Shown: positions 25,346 through 38,934 of the stretch, one piece after another | Layout: each line of letters begins with the position of its first letter | Numbering within the stretch: the first letter of the stretch is position 1 | Assembly: GCA_030248225.1 (NCBI GenBank) | Contig: JASANE010025039.1 | Coordinates: 1-64,000 of the forward strand | Direction: 5' to 3' | Length of the DNA: 64,000 nucleotides | Source of the DNA: Trileptium ribeirensis | Taxonomy: Eukaryota > Nematoda > Enoplea > Enoplida > Thoracostomopsidae | Notes under the pieces: model-generated | Database searches by the model: none | What the model was told of the DNA's origin: nothing | What the model saw: only the letters and a program-made list of their open reading frames with translations | Program-made: the position numbers and the translations under genes

Positions 25346-28300
25346 AATGGTGCACCACATTAATTTTATCAAAAAATTTTAAATCTGATCGGATTTTTAA
25401 GATAACTATTCCTGTTTCTAGTAACGAAAGCAGTGTCACTGACAGTGGATTCGGAAACTATTATATGCATGTTCGATTTGATGATATTTTTGAATGTCGA
25501 GATAATCACACTCCGCAAATAGTGGGCGCCGTGTATTCGAATTCAATGCACTAAAGGCTGAACTGTGGTTGTGAAAATTAGGGACTTTTATCGAAAATAG
25601 TGAACAATTAGTGTTTTTTATCCAGACCGAGAACAGTCGCTAAAATCTAGCAGCCAAGAAAAGCACTTGTCGGCATAAACTCGTTGAGGTCAAAAGTTTC
25701 CTAGGGAAGTTGGGGCAATTGAAATACAGGTTCGTTTTCCTATTTCGAGTTTTCTGATTTTTGTGTCAGAGGTCGAGAGCGGCTGCTCAGCCAAAAATGT
25801 TATATGGTAAATTTGCTGCTTTCGATGATTAACTCTATCTGTTGGTTCAATGCTTTTGGGAGTATTTCATTTAAAATATCCGATGGCCCAATGCGACCAA
25901 ACACGTCTTTGACGCTATAAGTTATAATTTTTTGTCAGAAAATGTGTAATTATATTCGAACAGTAGCGCCGAGTTGAGATGAATGGCGTCAAAATCACTC
26001 GATGCATTTATGGGTTAACATGATATAAGTGATTTTTTCTCGAACCAGTACGGACGATAGGTTAGTAGAATTTCTGAGTGTCACGGCGAGCGGGTCAACC
26101 TGGTTTTGGCGCCATCTTAGATTTTTAATCACGGTTTTTATGTTTTTTTACTCAGCTTTTCAATGCGCTTCGAACGTTATGCAAAATTATACATCTATCT
26201 TTAAAAACTTTCTCAATTTTTTATTCCAAGAAATAAAAAATAATATTCTGTTTTGGTATCCCAAAACAATGGAAACAGATATACATTTTTTGAACCGCCA
26301 CGACTGGATTAGCACCAAAAATATCGCTGCAACTTAAAAATTGAGGAATTTGTAGTTGGGGCGAACGGAAAAGACTCCAAAGACGTTAGAGATATAGCCG
26401 TACACCTGAATTCCAGATCTGTTGATTGATTGCCACAAAACTTGTAGCAGAACCAATAAGCTTGGTATTAATTGCTCAGTGTGTCGATTGCCGGATATCA
26501 GAAAGTCTACATGGCATAGTTCTGCTTTTGTGTAAACCTTCTTTTTGAATAGAAAAACGAGGTCACACATACGACGGAAGATAGGAATCGAAAAAATACC
26601 TCAATGAAAGGCACGACATACTATCTATGCATAAAGGTCAACTTGGAACGCAGCAAACACTTGTAAGATATTGAATATTAGCAGTGAGTAACCAGAACCA
26701 GCAACCGGAAATGTATGTTTTAAAGAAACCGGAATCTGGTGTTGCAAATGAAGTTACTATAATCTTTACGCTTTAAATGTGGTGAAAGTAACCACTGGTT
26801 TGCGATTAATGTGTTTCCATGATATTATTCTCTGTAGGAGTTTGACGAAGTAAAATTTTCTATCCTAGCAAACTAAAATTCTCTATCCTTTGTGTGTATT
26901 TTCTAGAATTCCCGTCCTGAAATTGGTCAATTTTGAAGATACAGTTGAAATCAGGACCGTAGGCTTAGGTTTTCCCCAAATGGAAGCAATTCCGTAATCC
27001 ATGAACCGATTTCGCTGGTTTTGGTATCATTCGACTCAACTTCTCAATACGGTTGGAATGGTTTATAAATTTATACGTTTATCAAGTTTATGTTTTTAAA
27101 TTTTTGTGCACCAAGGGAGTATGGGTAATAAAAAAATCGAAAAAATTGTCATACATATCGACGAAATAGATATTTTATGAACCGCCTCGTCAAATTGAGC
27201 CGACTGGCAAATTTCGGCTGCTTCTTGTAAACTGACCAATTTCGCGCAGGATGAATTTTAGGAATGACGTGTTACTTGTACATAGAGTGACGTTGTGTTT
27301 TTCATTTTTTCGTGGTCCGCTGCAATTTAAAATAGCTTTCGACTTTACAGACCTATCTAAGCTATACCATAATATATGCGACACGCATTGATTATAGGTA
27401 ATTTCGCTCTGCTTCGCTTCGCGTAATTACTAAATATTTATGTACCGTTGTTATGTTATTTCTTTCGCATTCTGCAATTATTGAAACGGAGCGAGCGGAA
27501 TTTCCTCAAATAGTGTCTAACTGGGAAAATATTCTGCTTTATGCCTCTGCTGGTCGTATAAACTCTTCACCACATTGATGGATTTCCGCATATTTTTAGG
27601 TGACGCGAATTGGAATGTAGTTGTGCTCATAGCTTTATATTTGCGCTGCTCACATGATCTGCTACTTACCTAAATTTTCACAAAGCCGACACAAATTGAC
27701 TACCGTGATTTTGGCTATCTGGGCCACCCAACAATTTTAATTTATAACTGAGGCGTCGGATCAAACATAGAGCCACCATACAGAATCCACTCTTCGAGAT
27801 CTACAACTTTTGCTCATAATCAATCCGGTGAAGAATTGACGATTTCGGCGATTCAGGGTTACTCAGCATTTAGTTTGTAACTCTTGTCAGAGACGTCAGA
27901 TCGAAAAATACAGACAGCCGACCAAATGTCAACTTGACAATGCAGCAATTTTCGAGCTATGAGCCAAAGTTTAAAAAATGTAATTCCAGAAATGTCCAGT
28001 TTTCGAAATTTTTGTAAAAGTGTTTTGTTAGATGCGAAAGTTAGTATGACATAGTTACTTAACCAGTTAAAACATTGATCTCATTCTTTTAAGATTGATT
28101 ATATTGGGTGTGTTATTAAGCCTGTGCGACAATGTCGGAGCCAAATTTGGTAAATTTTGCTGCCAAAAATAGTCAAATATAGATTTCTTTTTCAATATAT
28201 ATGTATGTAGGTCATTAAACGATGCCTATTGGTTTTCGAAGTTGATGAATACAATAAAAGTAATTGTATTTGCTTGATATATATCAAATAAAGCAAGTGT

Positions 28301-30210
28301 TACGGCTTTACAACATAAAAATCACTGCAAATCATAATTTTTCTTAAAAGTTGTGATTTATAAATGTCAAAAGGTTTAGGCTTTTTGGTCGTTGGACGGA
28401 AAAAAACAGTGTTCTACGGTTTCGATATGTGATTAAAATAACCGCAGCGTTCCCATTAAATTATTGTCGCTAGTCTTTAAATGGGCTCGAGTAGGTGAGT
28501 TTGGATAGAAACAATACGTAGGTGAGCCTGGGTAGACACAATAGGTACTAAACGCACAGTACCACACTTGCCCCGTATCACCTAGCTTTAGCAGTTACTA
28601 GTTATTTATCTGGTTCTGAAAAATCTACTAGTTTCTCTAGGGTTTACTTCCTGAACGGATGTACTATGGTTCATACAATGTGCAACAAAATGTAATAATA
28701 TGCCGCACAATAATTGGCAATAAAAACAGTTCCTTATTCGTGAGTCCACCTTAGGTGCATACACTGTAGTCGTTTTAACAAAATCGCATCTGCATTGCTG
28801 TTCATATTTCTGCCATTGGTATTCGCGTTTTTGTGAACGCGAACATTGACTAGGCGATGTAAGAGCGCTCATTTCTCCAGTTCACACGTTTTTCCAAGTT
28901 TATCAAATAACATGCTAAATCTGAAAGCTATGTTCGCGGTCTGTTTGTGTAACAGTAAAGAGACAGCCTCGCTTCACTTGAACAGCAAATTGCGATATTA
29001 AATCGCCAAATAGTGGCCGCGCAAAGCGCGACGCGTTGCATTATCGCAAATGGTGTGTTCATAAGGGAAATCGTAATGTTTGCGCTTTCCTCGCTTTTAA
29101 TAGCGTGAACTAACATAACACAAGAACAACCCATGTACGCAAAGTGGACTCACGATTTATTAATAATGCAGTTCCATACTGCGTTGCAGAGATGGTACTT
29201 AACTTCAGTGTTACATGATAAAATTAGCAGGCTTATGGTAGTTTATAACAGTTATGTTGTTGACAATGTAAAATACTGGAAATTGATCATGTTGTGGTGC
29301 TATGTGTACTTGAGAAGGTTTCAGTTTAAGCACTTCTAGGCAATCTATACCCTGCTATGCATATAAGGTTGATCAGGTTAAATTTTAACATACACCGCTT
29401 GATGGTCAAAGAACTGCTACAAACCAGAAGTGTGCGCGTGCAGAAATTTTTGGCTCACGAGTACCCGCAGAAATCCGAGAACTGGCCACTGCCGATACGT
29501 CCGTACCCGCGGGCTCAGAAATTTTTTCACACCCGTGAAGCCTGCAAATTATAGACTTCTGTTGATGACATAGGAAGTTTATGATTATATATACATTACA
29601 GAACCATTCTACTGTAATTAGCTTCGTAATGGTGGATTCTTTGCCTCTGGCCCTCACTGTAGAGGCCATATGACGGAGAACATGGTGCGTATTTAGTCTA
29701 CATCCTAGTGCCTAACTAAACGTTCACCAGACAGCATCCAGTAAAGGGAACTACACCCTCTTTAAATAACAGCGCCCAATACAGAAAACCAGCTCGCAGA
29801 TTCGTACACCGAATACTAAAAGCAAACCAGAAAATTTAATATATTAGTAACTTGTCTCATCGCCAAGGTGGCTAATTCTGAGTGTTGAAAATGAACATAG
29901 AGAGACGTACACATCTATATTGAGCATCAACCTTACAAAATGAGCAGAATATCAGCCATGCTATTTATTGTTATATGCCAAGGTCATTAAATACAGTAAA
30001 GTTGCGTATTTAATATGGAATTGCACAGAGGATGTTCTGTTCTACATAATATTGGCCCATCCCTGAAGCGTAAATAACAACAGCAGCACACTAGGAAGCG
30101 GCTGTAGGGCATCCACCTTTCTGAACGGTCATAACATCTTCCCCGAGCACATCTAGGTTTCACTGATCTAATAGATTGTTCCGCCTATTTAAGAGATGGA
30201 TATTCGGTTG
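25346..30210. other. Non-coding, no feature recognised except one doubtful exon
   Basis: AT-rich with many short frames. Nothing resembles a known gene. A possible coding-like stretch on the + strand at about 28967-29077 is described in the findings. Around 29420-29550 is a moderately GC-rich block with GTACCCGC repeated, probably a repeat fragment. Confidence 0.45.
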
Positions 30211-31680
30211 ATACATTCAGGATACCATGAAACGACCCCTGGATTCGCGGCACCACAGTGTTGATCGATTTAGAAATTTATGAAATGTTCCATCGGTCGC
30301 GTCGGCGTTTGATAGCTTTGATAGCTGTGTACTTTTCTTGCGTATTAGTTCACATGGGGCAGCGTATATTCCGGCTGTCCTCTTGAACAGTTTACCGGAG
30401 TCCGCAACGCGAGCTGCTTGATTTATTATATCTGCCTGTCCCTTCCAGTTGTTTTCCTTATTCATGGCGATTGATGCGGCGATTTCGGGGGCAAGTTGCC
30501 TTCTGGTTTGATAGTTTCGTATGGTCCTTCGCCCGCCAACAAGGTGCAGCGTTCTCGATGAGATACCGTTACTTCGTTATCCCGAGTCCGACCAATCCCG
30601 TCTACTGCAGTACTTTCCAGAGCTGCCTTCATGGCATACCATAACGTATAGGTTGTACGCTTCGTCGCCGAGATAGGCGAAGTGATTTGAGAGTTTTACC
30701 TCAAAGTTATTTCGGACACTTTATCGGCAACTCGTATCTGATTCTGACTGTATCTTTCGTGTGAAAGGATAGACTGTCCCTAACTACTATCTAACGAAAC
30801 CACAGCGGTGGGAACGGACACCATGAAGTCGGCGTGGAAAGAAGACCTTGTTGAGCTTGACTCTGCGAATGTACTGATCACGTAAGCGATAGCAGATTTT
30901 AATGTTAGTGTTTTGATGTGCCTCAGAATGAACGGCATGCATTGATTGATAACCGCCGTCGTTACTTGGGGCATATGAAATCCATTTGTTTCCGTGTTTT
31001 ACCGTCGTTAGATGCCCAAATCTCGGGGTATCATCGGTTATGGCACATTGCCGTATTAGCTACACAGAGTCGATGGGCAAACAGGAATGATAAGAAGCGA
31101 TCCATTTCCCATTTATGGGATACAGTGTGCTGCGAGACAGCTCTCCTGTACTGTACTGTAGTTCCCACCGTGGCGTTGAAGTCTCCGCCTGCTACCAGAA
31201 AATCGCCTTGTTTTGTTTGACTGACACATTGACATAGTTGTTCATAGAAAAAGTTCTTCGCTACATTGTTTTCAGTATTTGCTGGGGCATTGCATGCAAA
31301 GATTGTTGTTACTAACTGAGTCGTGTCAAGTGTAATTCTTGCAATGCGGTCATTCGCTGGGTGAACTCATTGACGAGATCAGCGGCGTCGCTAGTAACGG
31401 TGATGTCAACACCCTTTTGACCTGTATTATGGTAACTGTCACTAAAGTACAATTTGTACAAAGGCTGACCAGGCATGCAGCCTGACGCTGCTGGGGCGTT
31501 AATGTTCGTAGAACCCGATTTAGAAAGTCGTCCGTAATCGGAGAGTTCGCACATTAAATGATGCATCCGTGACGGAGATTTACTCACTGGTGAACTTCTC
31601 AGCGCCTTGGGCTGCACACCGCGTCGACCCCCGGGATACCGCAATGTTTTATTTATTGCTCAGACGAGTAATATTCATGG
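30210..31680 (-). pseudogene. Decayed endonuclease-type non-LTR retrotransposon fragment
   Basis: The - strand carries broken frames with an AP-endonuclease-like pattern: QGDFLVAGGDFNATVGT (about 31215-31160), then RFLSFL.AHRLCVANT, a lysine-glutamine-methionine-aspartate (KQMDF) segment and RRLSINACRSF. Upstream is HLMCELSDYG (about 31556-31527) and downstream are NKENNWKGQADIINQAARV and related pieces. The order fits the EN region and linker of an RTE- or CR1-type element. Stops and frameshifts throughout, no RT domain seen. Confidence 0.6.
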
Positions 31681-31689
31681 TAAAGTTTG

Positions 31690-32500
31690 TCACTGGGATA
31701 CAACTTGCGACAAATTGGTAAAACGATGGATGGTTCCTTATGAAATCACAGAAACTTGGATAAGGCAAAGCACCGATTATCAAAGGATGAGAAGAAATTA
31801 TAGAATTGGATCAATTCCGCCTATGTATAACTGCCAGTTCAGTACTGTTGGCTGCAACCCTGCGACGGAGACAACGAGACTAAACATATATGAGATATAT
31901 ACTAAACATATACGTGGGATATATATAGTTACTTTCAACTTTCATAGGTTTTGGAGGCGAGCTGAGGTGCTCGGATGTTCTTGTTGTTGGCTAAAATCTC
32001 ACTATACAGCAGCCGTTGTAACTATGCTTGTTATAGAAAGGAGCTTTTAAAAGCAAATCCCACTTTTTCAAATACACTAGGTTCGGCTGTGCTCTCACAC
32101 CAGATAGATTCTGGTTCTGCTCGTTTCTCCACACATTATAGCAGGTCGGCTTCTGCTTGAAACCCGCGCTGAATCTAGAGCCTAAAGTTTTCATATCTAC
32201 TGTATACATAAAATGCATTGGTGCATTACAACTAGAGCAACAAACATGGAAAATTTTAAACATTTTTAGCGGGAATCCTAGTTCCGGTATGGTGTGCTAA
32301 AATCGTAATTGGAATACGATTTTTGTAACCGGAATTTCGGTTGCTCTTTGATATGTACATATATATTCACTTATATTTACATAATGCATTCCTTCATTAT
32401 AATGTTATATTTCCAAACTTATAACTAAATTTCGTAAAGGAAACGTCAAACTTTCGAAAATTTGGCTTAATATGATTCGCTAATCGTCCAATATACGCTT
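31690..32500. other. Non-coding, no feature recognised
   Basis: Short frames only. A GGAATTTCGGTTGC stretch near 32330 and TCCGGTATGG near 32284 resemble the subterminal CCGGAA repeats of the hAT-type MITE, so 32270-32350 may be a small decayed fragment of it. Confidence 0.4.
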
Positions 32501-35500
32501 TACAGAGACAGTCGAGATAGCTGCACATGTACTAGGACCAGTTCTGGCCCTAAGGGATCCCAGCTGCACCACTATTTTCTCAGCGTGTGGTGCCCGGACA
32601 ACCCCGGCTTCCACGACTCCCCGGTGATCTATGCGATGACCTAAGGGAACCGCTTAGCTTAGCAGGCTGCCGGCGGGTTAACCAGGGTGTTCGGCCTGGC
32701 CCCTATATTGGCCCACGTGTCTAATGGTATGAGGTCCCCCGAGGGAGAGTCAACCCTTAAGCCTGCTCACAGGTAATAAGGCTGACTCGCCTTTCCCTCA
32801 TTTGCGCCTTGTCCCCTAGGCGGGGTTGTCTAACCCTAGCGTGGTCCTAGCGAGACTCTCCGTTGGTGTGTCCCTATGTACTATTGTCCCATTTCCTAAT
32901 CCTAAAGTAATACACGACAGGCCTTACAACTCCGATAGCGACTAAATTAGATCAATTAACTTTGCGTTGGGGTACTGAGGCGGAGGCCCCAGTCCCTTGG
33001 GTGTCTCTCCTACGATCACTAGCGTTATCTATTGGGATGTGGGTTATGCAAGGCGACAATTACTAGGAAAGCATGCGCTATGGGCGGTTAGAGCAGGATG
33101 TGGATAGAGTGCGGGTTGTAAAATGGGACTCTGACTCGAGCCTAAAAGCGGAGACGCGGCGGAGCTTGCGTTAGTAAATTGACACTCGACGGGGCACAGG
33201 ATAGGTAACTTGCTCTGTTCAAAGGTCCGGATGGTTTTCTGCTGAAAATAATTTGTGAGATTCTACTAGGGCCGAAATTTGAACCACTCCTACCTGCTTC
33301 AAAAATAGCACGCCATTCAATCAATTTACTATTGGCTCCTTTTCATTGCACACTACATAGTTATCACCCAATTGGGGTGCACTCCAGAATATTTACAGCG
33401 TACACAAAATGATAAACATTTAGTTCAGGTACCTTGCAAGATACCCCATAGTAAACTTTTCACTTTCCTCGAGCGTCATCCACTTGAAGTTTTGAATCAT
33501 GTAAAGCCAGGCTAAATTTTTAAGAGGACGGCTAATTTTCTTGGAAATTCCCAGATGTGCCTCATAATGAACCGAACAATTGTTTACCCACTGAATTACC
33601 CGAATCTGCCCTTTTAGGAATTTTGAGTTCTGAGAACAGACGAGAAAAGAAACCCCGTAGTTTCATACAAACTTGACAGCGACTGAAACGGCCCGCGAAA
33701 GGTTCTACCAATTACAAACTCACTCCCAGAGGGCTCCGAGAGAGAGTGGCGACCTGGATTTTCCCCGTAGTTGCACGGTTAGAAAACCCACGTTCCACCC
33801 AGGCTCAATATATTTTAATTCGCCGCCGGCTCCAGTCCCTGTTTCGTTCTCCGCTCAGCGAATAAACCCCTTAGAAATTTTAGTTCGACTCCGGCCCGCA
33901 GCCGTTTGCATCAGAATTTAACTTGGAACAAAAGAAGCAGCGAACGAACGAGGATTCGACGCTGAAGTTCGATTTCGAACCCTTGGGGACAACGCGTGTC
34001 ACCCAAAGATGCAAACGACTACGTCCTGAGTGTCGTTTCTCTACCACCTTTAAGTTTTGTCTGAGACCTGGATAGAGAAATTTTGGTCCTAATCAGGTAG
34101 AACAGCCCTATCGGTACTGAATTTTCCTTAAGCCTAGAACTTTAGGCAATGCCTTTTGACTACGGTTAGTGATTTTGATCACTCCCCGGACCTGCGAAAG
34201 AAAGGAAATGTCCGGGGAGCGGGGAACCAGTCGAGTCGCGAGCGAGTAAAATTTTGACTAATTTTGGTGCAATTTATGAGATTCCGCGGGGTCCGATCCT
34301 TACGGGCGCACGGAGCATCCTTCCGACGCTCCAACGCCCGCAAGGAACGGCCCTTCATCTGACCGAAAGGAAGCAAGAAAACCAGGGAAGGCTCTCCGCC
34401 GTGGAGGCACGGCGAGGAACCACCCCTGGTATGTCTAAACGAAAAAGAAACCGAAAACACCAAAAACGAATGGAAAGAGAATAAATTTTAAATGGCGACA
34501 ACCGCCAAAGCCTAAACTTAAAAGCTCGACTGGCTCCGATCGGGGAATCGGGCAGTCTCTTTTATACTCGGCTCAAACCCCCCTTTTTTCTTTTTTCTCG
34601 TAAGCTCAAAAGTTTTGAAATTTGAAAATTCGAACATCCTTCGCCGCCTGTACCATACATCAAAAGATCTATACAAATAAAATACAAACAACTTCAGTAG
34701 CATAAGCGATGAAGCATAAACCATTAAATGACAATTTGCTGCGGCACGTTCCTCGACCGGGTAGCACATAAATAACTGAGTGCCCCATCGATAATATATA
34801 TATAGGGTCCTTGCCGGCCAAAACAACAGCAACCAAGTTTAAAGAAAATTTGCCGACACCGACATACATACCAATGTAAAATGTGTTGTTGAGCACTGGA
34901 CAGTGGCCGAGGCGTGCCAAAAAGCACGTAAACAAGACAGAACCTCGCGCTGGTCGGCGCGAGGTCTTCGAGAATAGGAAAATATATCAGCGCTTCGGGC
35001 GCTTTATTCGCAGTAAAATTTTTATTGTTTTTTGTTCATATTTCAGGAACGGAAAGAAGTAGGCGGCCGGGGGCGGGATCATATCCATGCCCTGGCTGGT
35101 CGCCTACTTATGAGAACCTTAAATTTAACGTAATCCCCTTAGGAAGCCCGTTAAGAGCAGAAAAATGCGTGCATGATAGGAGAATTTTGGGTTCCAATTG
35201 GGTTATGGGGATCCCGCGTAGACCCGTTGGGGCGGATGGCCCCGGCTTTCAGCGAAATGGTTAGTATAGGGCCCAATTAAGGTACGGGGCCCCAAAAATC
35301 GGGGAGTTTTGGTTTGAGACATGGTGATTTAGGGCCCTAAAGTTGGATAGCTTAAACGCCGGATTGAGGGTCCCTAAGTACATACGGGTTGGGGTTAGGT
35401 TAACCCGCAAGATCAATTTTGAAGCCTTAGAGATCCCTTAACACGATGTTATCACCCCTTTTTGCCTGAACATTAAAACCACCCCAGAATTTCCAAAATT

Positions 35501-36170
35501 TATACACCCCCTGGAAAATGAAACTTTTCTTACGCTGAGTCAACTTTATGAAATCCTTCGTTACGTATCCAAATCTCCCACACAATATCTATGTACAAAG
35601 CATAACTGCCAGCCTTCTGCGTGTCAGGACAGATCCCCCTAAGTTCGAATTTAAAAGAAACCCCCTTTTTGAACTTTGATGAAGATCCTGCATTCTACCT
35701 CAGTCCATCCCGACACACAGAGCATATAAAACTTCCATTTGACCTTCGCAACAAATATTGAATCATTATATATATATACACTTTGTTCCGGGATGCGCAC
35801 CGGAATCGACCCTAGGGCACCTAATCAACAAACTTTATCCAGCCGGATTGAAATAAAACGCGAACTCTCTCTCCCCCTTGTCCCCGGTCGATTCGACTAC
35901 GCATCCGTGCCGATTTCCAATACAAATCAATTATACAATGACATAACGTTATCATTTATGAATTGACAGTGACCCTGGGCTCGATCGGATACCTCCACAG
36001 TAGAATTTTGATTCAATTTTGGTGCGTAATCACCCCGCGCACCTCGGGTTGGTGGAGCGTGATTACACATTTTTAACACAAGTATAACATTTATTTTATT
36101 CAATACATTTATCAATAACACGTCAATAGATCCCGGGATCACGCTCCACCGGTATCCGACCGCCCTTTAT
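32500..36170. other. GC-richer block with many stem-loops, possible LTR-type remnant
   Basis: Base composition is clearly higher in G+C than the flanks. Hairpins: CTCCCCGGAC (34182-34191) with GTCCGGGGAG (34210-34219); ACCTCGCGC (34942-34950) with GCGCGAGGT (34957-34965); AGCGC (34989-34993) with GCGCT (34999-35003) around TTCGG; AAGTAGGCG (35057-35065) with CGCCTACTT (35101-35109); GGTGGAGCGTGAT (36051-36063) with ATCACGCTCCACC (36138-36150). On the - strand GAGTATAAAAGAGACTGCCC (34571-34552) looks like a TATA box with a start region. No protein domain was recognised. Confidence 0.45.
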
Positions 36171-38190
36171 ACGCTAAATTTTGAGGCCTTTTGGCCTAGT
36201 TTCGACTATTTAGAATTTGGTATAAAAAAACTCGGGCTGTTACACACACACAACACATACTGTGTATTTCAAAACTTAATATAGTGGACACATATTTGCT
36301 TATCGAAATAAACATTGACTAAAATTAGGTTGCAACAGTATATTGTGTACAATATTGTGGTAATAATACTAGCCTGTCCACAGCTTTCCCAGATGCGGCG
36401 GGGCAGATCTGGATTTATAGATAAGGAAAGCAATTGATTTTGCCTGTTGAAATGTGGCTAGACATCTTTATATCTTCCAGGCATGTTGATAGTATTATGA
36501 CTATTTTTTAAAATCCCTGATGCTTTTGGAACGCAAAATGCTTTGATCCCAGTCTTCCCCAGGCAGTGTCAGGTACGCGTATAAAATTGTTTTTGCAGCT
36601 GAATGGATAATTGACTCGGGCCCGAAATTCGGCACCGGCCGGGTGGCCACGTCTCCCACGCCCATCCCTTAGTGCTCCATCGGAGGGGGTAATCTTTGGG
36701 GCCGTATATTCATTTTAAGGGAAATTTTTTATTAGGGAATCAATTTTTTCGTATTTTGTATAGTTATATTATATTAGGTATAAGACTCTAGCAAAAAGGC
36801 AAGGCTTTAATCCAATAATATAATATAAATAGTAAAATTAATAATTTTTAAATGTATAATATATAATACGAGGAAACAGGAATTTTGGAGAATAATCAGT
36901 CGTGCATTTAGTTTAGCAAAGGCAGCCTACAGAATATCGTGGCCCACATTTCATAATCTTTATAATTATGGACAGCTTACTGAATATGGTGGTCCATATC
37001 CCTCATTTTGGACACACCGTAATTAAAGTGCTGCTTAATTGCAGTACGTACTGCGTGTTGGAGGTGTCCTGTCATGTTAAACGTAAATCTTGATGTCTGC
37101 TTCGCTCTGTGCTCTCAAACTACCCGTGTTCTATAATTAGTGAATGCGAGTAGGCCGTAAAGTTGTTTCTACATTTCAACTTCGATTGCGTTGGTCTATA
37201 TGCATATGAGAAAAAATCGTAAGATATCTAAGCTTAACGTGTGATGGACCATGAATTATCTATGTTTCAGTCCGAGAAATTTATATCTTTTTATTATGGT
37301 CCATTTTAGTAGCCCAGTAGATTACTATGCCTGTTTGAGTTTATGTTTACAATCTGATCGTATTGCTATTCTTTAGCTATACAAAATATTCACTGCTACA
37401 GTACAGCGTTATCCAGTATTCCCTAAACAAGCCAACGAAATAAGCTCATGGTAAGCGCGGCTGCTTCAATCTGTTCTGTGTAGCATTGATGTGGAACTCA
37501 GTGATTAATAGCAAAGGTTGGCTTTAGGCTTGACATTGCGTTGTTCAAACTTTTATTCATGCCATAATTAAAATACAATTACAGCACCTAGAGGCGATTA
37601 GATTTCTCAGATAATAGCTGCTGCTTATCTCTGAAAGTTATCCGTTGTTAGTTAATTTAGTTTGACGTCATTCGAAGTTTACTCAAATGACTTCCAATAA
37701 ATCTTGTGCCGTTCTTTGGCGCCAGTATGCGTGGCTCAGACGGCTGAAAGAATGTTCGAAACTAAACGAATCATTTGTCAACTAACAAAAAGCATTTATT
37801 ATCGGCTAAAGGTCGTGCAAATGGTCATGTTTTTCCACCGACTGTTAAATGTTTGTACATTTAAAAATGCCGTTCTACGCAATACCGAGGAGGGACCATA
37901 TAACTCTGCTCATCGTGTTAAAACAGATTGTTTATTGCCTACTGACCAATGGTGATCAATTTATTATCTAGTAATCAAGGAGCTAATTCTCGTGTAACTG
38001 ATTATTACCTGAGTGCTATCGCAAACGGCGCGCCACTGCGTTGGTGCTGCGGCATTTGCGTAAATAAACAAACCCCGTTAGAATAACTTGGAATGGTATT
38101 GTGTTTTTGTAAATAGCATTTCATTTTCATGTGTAACAGTGTTTGCGCGTTATTAGGTGCACAATGGGCTTTTTAATTTTGTCGAAAGTG
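36171..38190. other. Non-coding, no gene recognised
   Basis: AT-rich. One terminus of the GGCCTGTCCACAG MITE family (GCCTGTCCACAG) occurs at 36372-36383 without a visible partner. A short GC-rich patch (36620-36700) contains CACCGGCCGGGTGGCC. No coding exon recognised. Confidence 0.5.
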
Positions 38191-38193
38191 CGC

Positions 38194-38252
38194 GGCTTCT
38201 GCGGTTGTCGTGATTTGGCTTCTGCGGTTGTCGTGATTTGGCTTCTGCGGTC
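38194..38252 (+). repeat. 23-bp tandem repeat, about 2.5 copies
   Basis: Unit GGCTTCTGCGGTTGTCGTGATTT starts at 38194, 38217 and 38240, the last copy partial. The first two copies are identical. Confidence 0.85.
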
Positions 38253-38934
38253 GACCTGGCACTATGTCGTATTATCAGAACATAGTGGAGATTGTGTGTT
38301 GCAGGGGTGAAAGCTTTAAAATTCCGGCTGTGCGTTTTATCGGCCATAGCTCGGGAAAGACTTAACCGATTTTCATGATCTTGGGCTCATTCGAAGTAGC
38401 ATACGATTTTCCGTTTACATCTACGACCGTTTTTTATTTGGGATCTTGTTCCGGGGCCAAAATATGGGGTTTTAACCCATTTTATTACCCTTCACTGAAG
38501 CACGATTATTTTTATCAATAATTCCGAATTTTGTTCTGGTTGGTTTTATTTCATAGTAAAATGATAAATGCCGACGCCTTTTTTGCTTTGCGATTAAGGC
38601 TCCGGGTCTAGTGTTATGAAGTTGCAGGTATGGCACTGTAACGAGATAGCTGGAATTCGGTGGTTGCAGTGTTTTGGCTACGATTTGTTGGAAGTTTACG
38701 CTTCGAGTGGATTTTGCAAATTTCTGTGTGTTGAAACATTGTGTGGGTTTTTTTAGAAAAAAACAAGAAAGAATTGTTTTACTGAGATATTTCTTTGAAG
38801 TTGAAACTTTTGCAAATTGTAAAATGTCAGAAGTTTTGTTTATAGTTATGAGCTATTTAAACTCATGTAGATCGTGCTTTTGCGCTCAGTGTTCAGCTTA
38901 GTTTGAAGTCGCATTAAAACGAATGGTTTTACGT

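Noticed and set aside
34179..34484. Frames on both strands (94 and 76 codons)
   Set aside because: Basic, low-information translations of the stem-loop-rich block; no homology recognised.
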